A stretch of DNA of 64,000 nt from Liolophura sinensis (taxonomy: Eukaryota > Mollusca > Polyplacophora > Chitonida > Chitonidae). Both the position numbers and the translations under genes were made by a program. Below, piece after piece: positions 13,148 to 24,577 of the stretch; position 1 is the first letter of the stretch, and the number at the start of each line of letters is the position of its first letter. The notes under the pieces are model-generated. The model saw nothing but the letters and a program-made list of their open reading frames with translations, did no database searches and was not told the origin of the DNA. The stretch lies in contig NC_088300.1 in NCBI RefSeq assembly GCF_032854445.1, forward strand, positions 44,573,682-44,637,681, in the 5' to 3' direction.

Positions 13148-13380
13148 GGGGTTTTACGTTGTACTTTACAATTTTCAGACATATGAGGACGAGGAGTTAT
13201 TAGCTGTGCGTACATATACCGTGTCTCCTTGTAGCAGGGCGAGTCCATACGGCCAAATTGCTGCGACCACTGAGGCATCATCCCGAGGACATCAGACAGT
13301 GGCATTATACTGACACCGGGCCAAACAGCCCTTTTTCCTAGCTGTAGCCCATCAGTGCTAAGCACTAAAGTCTTTGGTTC
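13148..13380 (-). mobile_element. SINE family B, copy 2 (tail/body part)
   Basis: Blocks TTTTACGTTGTACTTTACAA, GACGAGGAGTTATTAG, ACCGTGTCTCCTTGTAGCA, GGCGAGTCCATACGGCC, CAGTGGCATTATACTGACAC, GGGCCAAACAGCC and CATCAGTGCTAAGC follow the same order as the other two copies. Begins about 220 bp after copy 1, in the same orientation. Head part lost after AAAGTCTTTGGT. Confidence 0.78.
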
Positions 13381-16180
13381 GCTGCGGCTTCAGGTCAGAA
13401 GACCCTCAAAGTATGTTTTAAAGGACGATACATGACTTACCCTGAGCACCTTATCGGTTTCTTCTACCGCAATAACTCGACCTCCAACATATAAATGAAC
13501 ACTGAGTACGCGTCAAGCCAATCAACTAAATACAGATTTGTAGGAGGCCCTGTCAATGACCTCAATGACCTCGCCTTTATTAAAGACGAACTTTGTATCC
13601 ACATGGCCGCAACTCAGCCAAACCAACGTGGCATTACTCTATTTCCTAACTTACAAGTTAAGTTACACTTTATAAAGTGTACATGAAGTTTTGCATTCCG
13701 CAAGCCATTTGCATCTTCTTCCGTTGTTGAGTGATACTGCAATTCTACTCCTCTGCCTGGATTTCGTTTCTTGCAATGATGCCGTCTAATAATTCCAGAG
13801 CACTTTGAACTGTCAAATTTATGACTCACCTAATGACGTCCGCCGCTCTCATGGGTCTGAAGAAATAGTATTATGTTACCTTGGACAACCATCAGCCGAA
13901 ACTAAACCAAGTGCTGTAAAACTCACATATTTAACTTGGTAAAAGTTTACTATCTCTTGGAATGGGAACTGAAATATGAAATCATAAAAATGAAACAAAA
14001 CAGTATTGTTAAAGACGTCGGGCATATGGGACCCCCTAAAACTACGAAAATTAAAGTTCTGCTGCAGGGTTTAATTGTAGGGAGATCAATTCCACGACAA
14101 TTGTTGAAAGCTTGTGAATGACTCAGCCGATGTCGATAAATTCGGGCATTATATGATCTGTATTTTAATGTGTTGGATGCAAGCTTTCTACAGTAATTTT
14201 AAATTTCCATTATATAGAACAGCCAAACTCCTTTGTGTGAGCCAAACAAAGTTATTATGTTTTACTAAAGGCAAAGAAAACGTTATAATAAAGTATGTGT
14301 TGGGTGAAAGGCCGTTTAACACTGTCCAGGAAAACAGTTTGATTTTTTTTTTAGATTTTTTCCAACCGAGTAAAACGGTTTTAAAACATCAGTTTCTGCG
14401 GTGGTCTGTTGTGAACCAAAGGTTATCAGTGGCGTGACGTTTGTTTCACGGTCCATTCATCGAATGTATTCATAGATCTACAGGTAAATGCATATAGAAA
14501 AATGAATTCAAGCGGTGTATGTGGGTTAGGGACAAAAACCTGATTGGAACGTTGATGGCCCAAATATGCTTAAAAAGGGTTTCAACTGCATATTTCTGGG
14601 TAGAATAAAGTCTAAACAAATAAATCGAACTATTTTGGAGGATAATGAGTGGGTTTTCATCTGACATATAATTCACGTTAATTTTTTTCTTTGCCGGTAC
14701 AGTGAGAGATGTCAGAATCGGAGAACAAATGAAATCGAAATTAAATAACGGTACTAACAATGTTCCAAGTTTTCCCATCTATCATTAACTGCCTGCTTTC
14801 GAGTGCGTAATGAACTTTCCTTTACATCTGTGACAGCAACTAACCTTATCTCATCTCTGCGGGAATAAGGCGATGTTTTCGTCCATGGAACAATAATAAT
14901 TAAAGTCGTACAAGCGATGAATGCATATGCCCCCAAAAATATTATCAAGTTAACAAAAATCGATGAAATCTTCCATGAGGTTTATGTTTGGGTCATGCAT
15001 TAGCTTTACAAATATTTGTTCGCGTTTTTCAGCTAACAGACTGACTTATTGGTGGATTGTCCGTTGGCAGTCATACGTCCCTTGCTTGATGCAGCAGTGT
15101 AGCCATAACGGCTATAGCTTTTGTCGCTGACGTAACATGATCACAAAGGAGGAATGTCCTGATGTCTTTTAATTCCTCTCCAGCACTTTCTTAAATTAAT
15201 AACATAAGTTAATGAGGAGTCCCTTGGTCTGTCATTGACAACAGTTCGCCCTGAAAGAGTACTGTACAAAAACTACAAACGGAACAGCCAATTTAATAAT
15301 AAGGCCTTTCCCTCAGATTCTCGATTTGGCCTCTTTTAAACGAAGCCATTCTATCTCACGAAGTTGGTTATATGACAAACGATTGGCAATTGAAGCCATT
15401 CATGGCTTAAAGTGTATAAACAAAGCCTGGGTGTTTGATGTCCCTCTCAACAGTAAAACATCAATACTACTTGGTTTAATCATTTCCCCTAGATTGGCAT
15501 AAGACTCAGTTGGGGAGAGCGGACAAAGTCGATCGGAATAGCCAGCAGTCACTGTTCGAATTGATGTTACACACTGATTCAGTCCCTTATTCTTCAAAGA
15601 ACTAGTTTTTATTTTTATGAGATATAACTGCATGTTTGCTCTCGAAAAGAGATGAAATAAGTGATTGGATATACGAAATGGTATGATCTCTAATTTCCCT
15701 CTGGCTTTAATACACAGTAGCGTATTAACTTGTTAGTGCTGTAGTTTTGTCATATCTCCTAGGGTTTTGTAACTTCCAATCCGAGAAGTGGTCGGAAATA
15801 TGAGCCTAATTTCATATTTTTCTAAGTTCTAATTTCAGTAATATTTCCTACAAATAAAGAGAAAGGCTACAACGCGTATAATTATCTAGTGTATTTAGTG
15901 AATTTGCTTATGGAAAAAGTCACAGTCATCGAACTTAAGCAAATAGAACGTCATCAATGTATATTCATGTAGCCGACTTCATCAGACAGTTTCGAGTACA
16001 GAGCATACCGTCTGATGAGTTCGCGAAGAATACCACACTAAAGCCATGTTGCCCCGGGTATAAATTTTGAGTGCTTTGAGATAAAACATTTTCTCACGAA
16101 TGGATGCACTTTCAGATTTCTTTTTAATAAATCAAAACCATTTTTTAGTCCTACCTGGACCTGTTATGATGGCAGGGGTC
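13381..16180. other. Non-genic DNA, nothing recognised
   Basis: No gene supported. A 9-bp inverted repeat (TCATCAGAC / GTCTGATGA, about 15988-16019) is the only structure noted. Confidence 0.6.
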
Positions 16181-16339
16181 GATTTATTTATTTATTTATT
16201 TATTTGATTGGAGTTTTGCCCTGTATTGAAGAATATTCCACTCGGCGGTCAGCATTATTTCATGTTGGCGGTCAGCATTATTGTGGAAGGAAACCAAGCA
16301 CAACACGGCGGAAAACCCGGACCATCCGCAGTTTTCGCC
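16181..16339 (-). mobile_element. SINE family A fragment with an internal duplication
   Basis: On +: a long TTTA tail (16182-16204), TTGATTGGAGTTTTGCCCTG, GAAGAATATTCCACT, then GGCGGTCAGCATTAT appears twice about 22 bp apart, then GGAAACCAAGCAC and GGACCATCCGCAG. The doubled block is not seen in other copies here. Head missing. Confidence 0.82.
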
Positions 16340-16525
16340 ACACCCATTACAGGTTCGAACGCAGTTGCACTCAGTTTAATAAAGCGTTTTATTACGGTAA
16401 CCAACTTCAATGCACAATTTAATATCCTAACTACATATACATGTACAAAGGCCTATATTTGGCTCGCAGACGGTATGCATGGCTTATGCAGAATTTATTT
16501 ATTCATCTATTTATTTATTTTGATA

Positions 16526-16615
16526 GGGAGCCTCCGTGGCTCAGTTGATTAGCGTACGATCGCTGAGAGTTCAAGTTCACCTCATGCTGGCTTCCTCTCC
16601 CATCGTACGTGTGGT
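16526..16615 (+). mobile_element. SINE family A, tRNA-like head only
   Basis: The best-preserved head in the window: GCCTCCGTGGCTCAGTTGAT (A box TGGCTCAGTTGATTAGCG), GAGTTCAAGTT (B box, 16567-16577), then CATGCTGGCTTCCTCTCC and CGTACGTGTGG. This is the RNA polymerase III promoter part of a tRNA-derived SINE. It stops after the CGTACG block. It follows a TTTATTTATTT run (16496-16520). Confidence 0.8.
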
Positions 16616-16705
16616 GAGTTGCAATAGTTTTGTACAAAAGTTTATGCACCCACAACTGTTGATTATGTAAATTCGACTTTAATATTATTTAAAGACACCG
16701 GGTGA

Positions 16706-16841
16706 CAGTCCGTCAGCCTAGCGCAGTCAACACATTCTGAAGTTCAGAATGTAAAATTTATTTTGCTAACGAGCATTCACTAGGGCGTGGTTTTAGGTGG
16801 CAATTTAGATTACGCCTAACGAACATTCATATAACGGACTG
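16706..16841. mobile_element. Possible short MITE-like element
   Basis: Short inverted ends CAGTCCGT (16706-16713) and ACGGACTG (16834-16841) enclose about 120 bp with a perfect internal palindrome (ACATTCTGAA-G-TTCAGAATGT, 16732-16752) and two related motifs CTAACGAGCATTCA and CTAACGAACATTCA. No target-site duplication seen. Only one copy in the window, so this is tentative. Confidence 0.35.
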
Positions 16842-19800
16842 ACTGTGTTTATTTATGGCAAAGCATTTGTGTACCGGTAATCCATATTTTCCTTTGTTGT
16901 TATGTAAATTCATGTACTGTTTTATATGTATTGGTAGACATTTTAAGTAGACAGTTTAAAATTTTGCTCCAACTTTTTTAACTGCACCATCTTAATGTTC
17001 TGTAATTTTATCTAAATGACTGATAAAAATCCAGCTCACTGGCTAATATGTTTAAAAAGGCATTTACTTTGAGAGGAGTTGATATTCAGTTAAGCTACAG
17101 CCAAAAACGGCTACAGCCAAGTTAAGCTGTCAAACCTATCAGCGTGCGAGTAAAAAGAAATAGACCACAGCCTTGTATGACAAGGTGATAGAGCAAAGAC
17201 GCGTGGAAAAGTTTAAAGCATCCAGTATAGTTAGACACTGAGCTTTGGTTGTTCACTCAGTATGACTGCCTAATCAAAAGAGGTGAAATTTCAGATGGAC
17301 ACCACCATTACTTGTTCGACGATAAAATAATAAGTTGCTCCCAGATTTTAAATCTGCAACAACAAACGCGTCAGGATAAGGAGCTAATTTCTTTAAGACG
17401 GATATTGGCCATTTCATAGGGACGTCAACACACAGGAGAGAATCGATGGCGGTTTAGAATAATACCAGTTTTACTTAAACCGTCTTTTTAAGCGAAACGA
17501 TGGAAGGGAAATGAAACGATCTGGCAGTCATCTAGCGCAATCAGAAGCTCCGGAATTTCCATATAATCGATGGCACTGCGGTAAAATCTTGTTGTTCGCA
17601 TCGATTGAGCAGCAAAGTGGTGTTTAATTTCAATGTGGTGGCATTACAAGGATGGCCCTTGGTAGGTATAAATGATGGCTGTCATGGCTGCCGGGTCAGG
17701 AGCATACTGATCAGCGCCTGTGGACGGGCTGGCTTAACACGATAGTCATGAACGTGGCACTATCCAAAATTGTGCGGTTGTGACTGGCAAGCCAAAGTCT
17801 AACCTTTCGCCTTGGGAGGCTTCTGCTTATTTATAAGTCAGAAAAAGGAATTTCAGCTTGGCACAGACCACGGGAATGCACAGTCTTGGAAATGACCAGG
17901 TCGGCCGGTGTTTAAACACTGACTGCGGATTTCATAAATCATTGATCAGGCATATCGGTATTTTTCAACTTATTTCACTGATCTAAGACTGATGTCCGTC
18001 GTTTGCGTAAAGTTGATTTCCATACAAGCTGTTCTGACAGGATCCTTGGCAGAAAAAAAACAAATAAACACGTGTTGCATATTTTTTCCGACAAGTCTTT
18101 TGTCGAATCTAAACAAATAACATAAAGCAGAAGAAACGATATACAATGCCGATGTCAGATGCCGTGGGCCACTCGGGTTTCTTTAGTAATTAACATGTTT
18201 TGTGAAGTAAACATTCCACTGAATGTATAAAGTTTCTTTGTTCACATAGCAGATGCAAAAATGTACCTATGCATGTCAATGTTTACCGTGTAAAGCAGTA
18301 TTTGGGGAAATGTCCGCCTTCATGGCCTCAATTCAAACTTACAAAACAAGCAAATAAAACTTACAGATCCTGTAGAAAATCCTAGGGCACTTGACAGACA
18401 CCCTAACGCAAAGCTGCGTCAGAAAGAACGATCTCAGTGATCGAAAATTAACAGATATTTCAAGCTCTCTCCATACAGAGTATTATTATGCTAATTAATT
18501 TTGTACGTGTCTCAAGTCAAGGAAAATACATCATCAAGAGAGAATGATGGCTGAAAGTTAATTACGACTACTAAATGGAAATTGTCAAAGCCTACTGAAC
18601 GGGATTCCACACATATTATTTTTATTTTGAGCTTTTGTTATTTGATTATTAACAGTTTCCGCGGTTTTAGGACTTAGGTATTTTGAGCTTTTGTTATCTG
18701 ATTGTTTGTTATTTGTCAGCGGCTGAGTTGCGTCCCTTGCTTTTGTCACGTAATGTTCATCGAGTTACATAGTTGGCCAATACGATATGGCTGTTTATCC
18801 CAGTGTTTAAGAACTTATATACACGTTATTGCCATCAGCAAATATATTTTCTAACACATTTTCGCTAGATAAGGACATAATTTACCTTGCTTGTAAACCA
18901 GTCACTCTGAATATTATACTTGTTTTCTAACTAATTAACAGAAAGTAAATCTCTTAAAATGCAGACAGGCAGCAATGCACTGACACACGTTATTTTCGCC
19001 CATAAATGAGCGGCCTTTACCGCTTTTCATATGTACGATACCTCATCAGTATCATCAGGGCAGGGAGTTTAACTTTCTACGAGCATCCACGTGGACAGTG
19101 AAGTACCTACCAATGACTGCGTACAGTCTTTGACTGATTCCAGATTCCTTTTGTCAAGTCCGCTGATTATACGACACACAAACGTTGACATGTCTGACAC
19201 TGACTGCGATAGTTCTAGAGTGAGATCAGTCTGTCAATCCCTAAGCATTCCCAAACAGAGAAATTCAATGTGCTGGTCGCTTAGCGGGGATTAACCCCTT
19301 CCAGAGAAACGATCAGAGAGCTGGGACAACTAAAAACCTAATGACCAAATTCATTCAATAAGGCCCGGGTGAATGAGAGCGAATCAGGCGGTATATTTCA
19401 CTAAGGCGTAGGCTGTCATATTTGCATGAAATCAATTGACATCGGGCTGGAAAGACTTGTTCATCTTAATTGCTTTAGGGAAGAGGACTTGGTAGCGGTC
19501 ACACGGCCCGTACGGCTCACATCCTGTCGGCTTCTTCCCTCATCTCCGGCCGGGGATCGCTGACCTGGGACCAGACGACGCCTCCACTCTCCTCGAATGG
19601 TCGGCAACCGCCCGAGGCCCGCAGGTACTCTGGGGGACTCTGGCTTACAGGGACGTAGATAGGCAGGATATATGCATCATGGGTAGGTGAAAGACTGCAA
19701 TGACGAAATCGTAACCTTGACAAGAGCAACATGATAAATATATAAAGTTCATATGTATATCACCTGGTACACAGCACACCGAGGCATAACATTTAACACC

Positions 19801-20014
19801 AGGTAAATCACGTGATGACAGACACAAGGAAAAGAATAATCCATCACGCGACGTCGGGTCCACGGGACTGCAGTGAAAGTGTGCCTTTATAGATCCTTTC
19901 GGATAACCGTGTAGTTACCGACACAAAAAAAAAAAACGAGATAACTATTTGATGAGAAGTATCTACTGCATACCATGATAACCATGTGATGACGTCTACA
20001 AAGAACACCTTTTT
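16842..20014. other. Non-genic DNA with one GC-rich island
   Basis: No gene supported. About 19485-19650 is clearly GC-richer and holds GGCTTCTTCCCTCATCTCCG, reminiscent of the SINE A CTGGCTTCCTCTCCGG block, but it is too diverged to call. A 23-bp imperfect direct repeat (ATTTTGAGCTTTTGTTAT) occurs at about 18624 and 18680. Confidence 0.5.
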
Positions 20015-20260
20015 AGGAGCTCCATGGCTTGATGGTTAGTGTATCAGCGCAGAAAAAGTCCAGCTCATGCTGTAACTTTGTCTCCAGTCGCACTTGGAAA
20101 AGTCTGACATCAACCTGCCGGTGGTCGTAAGCTTTCCCCGGGCGCAGGATTCCACCATATCTTGGCTTCCTTGGCCTAAGTGAAATATTCAGCGTACTGC
20201 GTAAAACATCAATCAAATAAATAAGCAAATAAGTAAAATAAATAAACAAATAAATCAATC
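20015..20260 (+). mobile_element. SINE family A, near full length
   Basis: Head GGAGCTCCATGGCTTGATGG (A box region), then GTCCAGCTCATGCTG, CTGCCGGTGGTCGTAAGC, CCCCGGGCGCAGGATTCCAC, GTGAAATATTCAGCGTACTG, GTAAAACATCAATCAAATAA and an AATAAATAAG tail. Some 10-20 bp around the B box is deleted. Confidence 0.85.
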
Positions 20261-20413
20261 ACATTTTAATTATTTTAACAAGTAGTCTACATAGCACACC
20301 CAGATAAACTCAAAGGTTAACATTTCCATTTCTGCTGACAAGCTTCATAATTGTGTTGCATTGTGGCAAATCCAACATATGACCAATATATTACTCAACA
20401 TTTTGGTATTACA

Positions 20414-20436
20414 TAAACCGTTTTAAAAACGGTTTA
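20414..20436. repeat. Near-perfect palindrome, 11-bp arms, 1-nt centre
   Basis: TAAACCGTTTT-A-AAAACGGTTTA. It would form a tight cruciform or hairpin. No gene is adjacent. Confidence 0.8.
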
Positions 20437-20744
20437 AATAAAATTGAAATATTGAATCACGTATCACCTTGCGCCATTTGTTGGCACGACTGTATGAACA
20501 TGCCATTAGAACACCCTATTAATCATGTAATGATATAGCAAACTTCTTGGGCCAGTTTACTTCGCTGTTCGTCAGGAGCCAAGGAAATAACTTTTAGAAG
20601 AAATTATCAGGTGAAAAATAAAAGTGGTGCAAGCCGATGAATGTGAACTCGATTAACTTAAAGATAGGTAGGAAATTGCACTTAAAAAAATAATGATGTA
20701 ACGAAAAGATAACATCGTGTTCCCCTAACTAGGTAAAAACGCCC

Positions 20745-21628
20745 ATGTAATGACAGATACACAAGGCAACAGGTTAACCATATGGTGATAGGTACACTAA
20801 ACAACTGGATGGATAATCATGTGATGGCAGGTACACAAGCCAGCTGGATAATCACCTGATGACAGGACACAAACCAGCTGGATAATCATGTGATGACAGG
20901 TACACTAACCAGCTGAATAATCAGCTGTTGACAGGTGCACTAAACACAAATCAACTGGATAATGCTGTTTTGACAAAAAGTTTACAAAACAGCAGGAAAA
21001 CTGAGCGATGACGGAGAGGCTAAAGAAAACTGCTGGATAATCATTTGATGGAAGGGAAACAATGCAGTGGAAAAATCAGGTGATGGCAGATAGGCCACAT
21101 AAAAGTGCTGAATAATTACACGATGACAGGAATACAAAACTACAACAAAATAGCTGAAGACAAAAAGGCTTTAGAACAGGTGCACTAACCAACTGGATAC
21201 TCACCTGACGACAGTTACACAAACTAACTGGATAATCATAGGATGACAGGAATACACAAGCTAGCTAGATACTCACCTGATGGCAGGAACACAAACCAGC
21301 TGGATAATCATAGAATGACAGGTACACAAACCAGCTGGATAATCATAGGATGACAGACACACAAACCAACTGGATAATCACCAGATGTCATGTACACAAA
21401 CCAGCTGGATAATCATAGGATGACAGGTACATAAATCAACTGAATAATCACCGCAAGACAGATACATAAATCAACTGGATAATCACCCGTTGACAGGTAC
21501 ACAAACCAGCTACATAATAATCCGATGACAGGTACAGAAACCAGCTGGAAAATCACCTGTTGTCATGTACACAAACCAGCTGGATAATTAGGTATACAAA
21601 CCAGCTGGATGATCACCTGACGACAGGT
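20745..21628. repeat. 35-bp minisatellite, main block
   Basis: Degenerate tandem repeat with unit approximately ACAAACCAGCTGGATAATCA + CCTGATGACAGGTAC. The 35-bp period is exact where measured: TGGAT at 21301, 21336, 21371 and 21406. The left end is more diverged. About 25 units. Most units carry CAGCTG and many carry CACCTG, both E-boxes, next to a GATAA core. Confidence 0.92.
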
Positions 21629-21728
21629 ATATATTTGTAATTATTTGTAATTGCATTATTTGTTTATTTTGTTAAAATATATTGAGCTCACAATGTTTTG
21701 AACTTATTCAAGCGTCTTCGTGTTATAA
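21629..21728. other. AT-rich interruption of the 35-bp array
   Basis: About 100 bp of unrelated AT-rich DNA (contains TTTGTAATTATTTGTAATTG) between two blocks of the same minisatellite. Either an insertion or decayed units; no terminal repeats or target duplication seen. Confidence 0.6.
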
Positions 21729-21935
21729 TCAGCTGACGACCAGAACACAAACCAGCTGGATAATCGCCTGATGACAGGTACACAAACCAGTTGGATAATG
21801 GTAGGATGACAGGCACACAAACCAGCTAGATAAAAACCCGATGCCAGGTACACAAACCAGCTGGTCTATCATATGATGACAGGTACACAGACCAGTTAGA
21901 TAATATGCCGATATCAGGTACACAAACCAGCACAT
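21729..21935. repeat. 35-bp minisatellite, second block
   Basis: Same unit as the main block (ACAAACCAGCTGGATAATCG, CCTGATGACAGGTACACAAA), about six degenerate units. A 72-codon minus-strand open frame here is just the translated repeat (TGLCTCH recurs every 35 residues). Confidence 0.9.
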
Positions 21936-24215
21936 ATCATATATCATAATTTGAATTTCAGTTTCTTCATACTGCGTTTAAATTGGAATTTTATGCAATT
22001 CATAAAAGTGTGCGTTAGCTCACCGGCAAGAATTCAGAACGTTTCTTAAAACGTCCAGCACGTCACAAATAGAAAGTGTATCAAATGTATCGCGACATGA
22101 AGTGTCATTTTCATTTATCAATTTATTTAAATTCGTATAAAACTGTTTCATTTATAAAGCAAAGGAATTCAGAGTGGCTGAAAGAAACTAAAAATCTCTG
22201 CCTTTAATCCGCAACAAATACATCGAGGAATGGATTCGAACCGTTTACTTTATTACTCCTGGATCGTGTTATCTAAATAAAACAGTAAAGGTTCATGTAT
22301 ATCGCTTATATAGTATGGAGATATCATTCAGTCCCTAAGATTATCATTTAAATATCAGGGCATCTTATTTAGTCATGATTGGCACGTAAATTCCCACAAA
22401 ACACTTGTAATGCATGTAACAGCTCGTTTCCCTGGCTATCTTCTAGGGCATCTGGATGGGATAATTTACCGTCCCTTCCATCCTGAACTTAAGGTCGTCC
22501 TAAACAAGGTTTACGATCGTCCGACTCACCACTCGACATAGCTATGCCCTGTATCAGCCGCTTCTGACAAACCCATTTGCCAGATCTCTCATAAAACTTC
22601 AAATTTCTTTATGTTCGGGCTGCCCTTGTTATTGAAGATTTGCTGATGCCAAAAGCCATAAGGGTGTTTTCCATTAAGCTAAATGGAGGCTTTTTCGCAT
22701 TAGCAATTGATTCAGTATAATAGTTAAAACATCAAGAAAAGATGTAATAGACATGAATGGTGAGTAATATGGGGAAAAACTGCTGCAGGGTTTTCTACTG
22801 TCTATAATCATTGACCACTATTGTTCGGAAATGTTCGGACTTAAACGAAGTCATTCCGGGGCCTCCAGATCTGTTCGGAATTGTCCGGAGCATTCATCTG
22901 GCCACTGCAGCCATAGTTACATATGAATCTACCACAACCACATTCCATTATCACTGGAAATATTCCTCTTTCACGTATAACACTTAGTCATAATGTTTAT
23001 GGCTTCGACACTCACACACAATCGAGTCCTCTCTAAATGTTGCCTCGAGAGTAGATGTTACAAACGATGTACCGTGATATGCGATATGTGAGGAACATCA
23101 CATCAATGGCCAACTTCACGCGCACAATTCAATTGTCATCTCCTGCGAAGTATTAGGCAGCAGTGAATATTATCGCATCTTCCCCAGGTGGGCACGTTGT
23201 TGTCATTAGGCCGTCTCATTTATTCTAGTCCTTTGAGTGATTTGGTAAATTGGTAGCAAATACGTACGATGGGCCATCAGGACAAGTCTCGCAAAGACTT
23301 GTGAAACTGGCTTTGATGGACAGGGAAATTATACAGAACGGTTAAATCATTTTCAGCATTGATTTCCTTAGTTAGGGATAGGATCGGGGGCGAAAGCTGC
23401 GGGTTTGTAAGCTCAAGATAAGACAATTGTCTCCACTGGCCTCTGGGTCAGACGCTAAGAATTCATAGTATTATCTTGGCCTGTTGAAGACAATTGCCTA
23501 TTATAGTCTGCTGAGTGATTTCTCGTTTTACCATCTTGGCGATACCAGCCGTCTGTCGAGAGTCTGACAGCAACCCGGCCACTGCTGTCCGACCAGATAT
23601 GTAGGCTCGCGTCTCTGAACGCCTCACTTGCTTAGGCCTGGGAAATGATTCGCTACTTGTGTGCGATCATAAAAAGCATAAAAATAACTCTAATATGCAA
23701 GGCCCTTCTCTTCTGTCATTGTATACGGCATTTTACCTCAACCTCAACCACGAACATTACGAAAAGCCCGAAAGTAGAATGGGGTCTTGACTGAATGGTT
23801 AAGGTGATTGTCTTTGCTATATAAAAGGCTATATCATATCGAGCAAAACAAATAGAGCAGGAAAGACAGTGTCATAGTTGACAAATGGCAACACGCAACC
23901 GGTGAAATACTGCTGAGGGGAAGTCTCATACTCGGGGAAAAGGTTTTTTCATTTTTCACTGTTCCAACGGCCCGTTGATAGAACTAAGAGACTGACGATG
24001 TTTTCCTATGTCGCGTTAAAAACGTGTTACGAATGGCGCTACACATTTATCAAATAGATAAACATGAATGACAGGCGATTTACCTACTACGTTCCAATCA
24101 ACATCACTGTAATTCTGCTTATCCATGTTGCAAGCGGTGTGTGAATTGGTACTAGTTGAGCATTTAGAGCATGGACAGTAAGAATAAAACCCCTAACTCA
24201 GGTAAATTGACAAGA
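21936..24215. other. Non-genic DNA with two tRNA-like traces
   Basis: No gene supported. About 22232-22250 carries, on the minus strand, GGTTCGAATCCATTCC, a canonical B box, but no D arm upstream, so it is not a tRNA gene. About 23788-23860 carries TGACTGAATGGTTAAGGTGA, close to the A-box side of tRNA-Ser, without a matching B box. Both may be remains of tRNA-derived SINEs. Confidence 0.45.
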
Positions 24216-24320
24216 GGCCGTACTCAAGAATAGTTCACTTATACGACGGCGGCCAGCATTATGTTGGGAGGAAACCGGGCAGAGCCTGGGGGAAACCCAC
24301 GACCATCCGCACGTTGCTGG
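24216..24320 (-). mobile_element. SINE family A, left arm of inverted pair
   Basis: On +: GCCGTACTCAAGAATAGTTC, ACGACGGCGGCCAGCATTAT, GGAAACCGGGCAGAGCCTGG, GGGGAAACCCACGACCATCC, GCACGTTGCTGG. Truncated at both ends: the A-rich tail and tRNA-like head are missing. Low divergence. Confidence 0.85.
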
Positions 24321-24325
24321 CAAAG

Positions 24326-24577
24326 TGGCGGAAGTGGTTATCACGCCAGAGCGGCACAATGACCCATGAGCCACGTACTAGTGGTGTGGCTGTGAGTTCA
24401 AGTCCAGCTCCTGCTGGTTTCCTCTCAGACCGTACGTGGAAAGGTCTGTCGTCAAACTGCGGATTGCCGTGGGTTTTCCCCCTCTGTCAGGATTCCTCCC
24501 ATCATAATGCTGACAACTGTCGAATAAGTGAAATATTCTTGAGAACGGCGTAAAACACCAAACAAATAAATAAATAA
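24326..24577 (+). mobile_element. SINE family A, full-length-like, right arm of inverted pair
   Basis: Starts within a head variant, then GTGAGTTCAAGTCCAGCTCC (B box), TGCTGGTTTCCTCTCAGACC, CGTACGTGGAAAGGTCTG, CTGCGGATTGCCGTGGGTTT, CCTCCCATCATAATGCTGAC, GTGAAATATTCTTGAGAACG, GCGTAAAACACCAAACAAAT and an AAATAAATAAATAAG tail. Lies 5 bp from the oppositely oriented copy. Confidence 0.88.

Noticed and set aside
16012-16030. CTGATGA...CGAA resembling a hammerhead ribozyme core
   Set aside because: The bases before and after the core cannot form stems I and III around a cleavage site, and stem II would be a single pair. It is more simply half of a 9-bp inverted repeat.
22228-22250. Canonical tRNA B box on the minus strand
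   Set aside because: No A box or cloverleaf upstream; the T stem has a mismatch. Not a tRNA gene.
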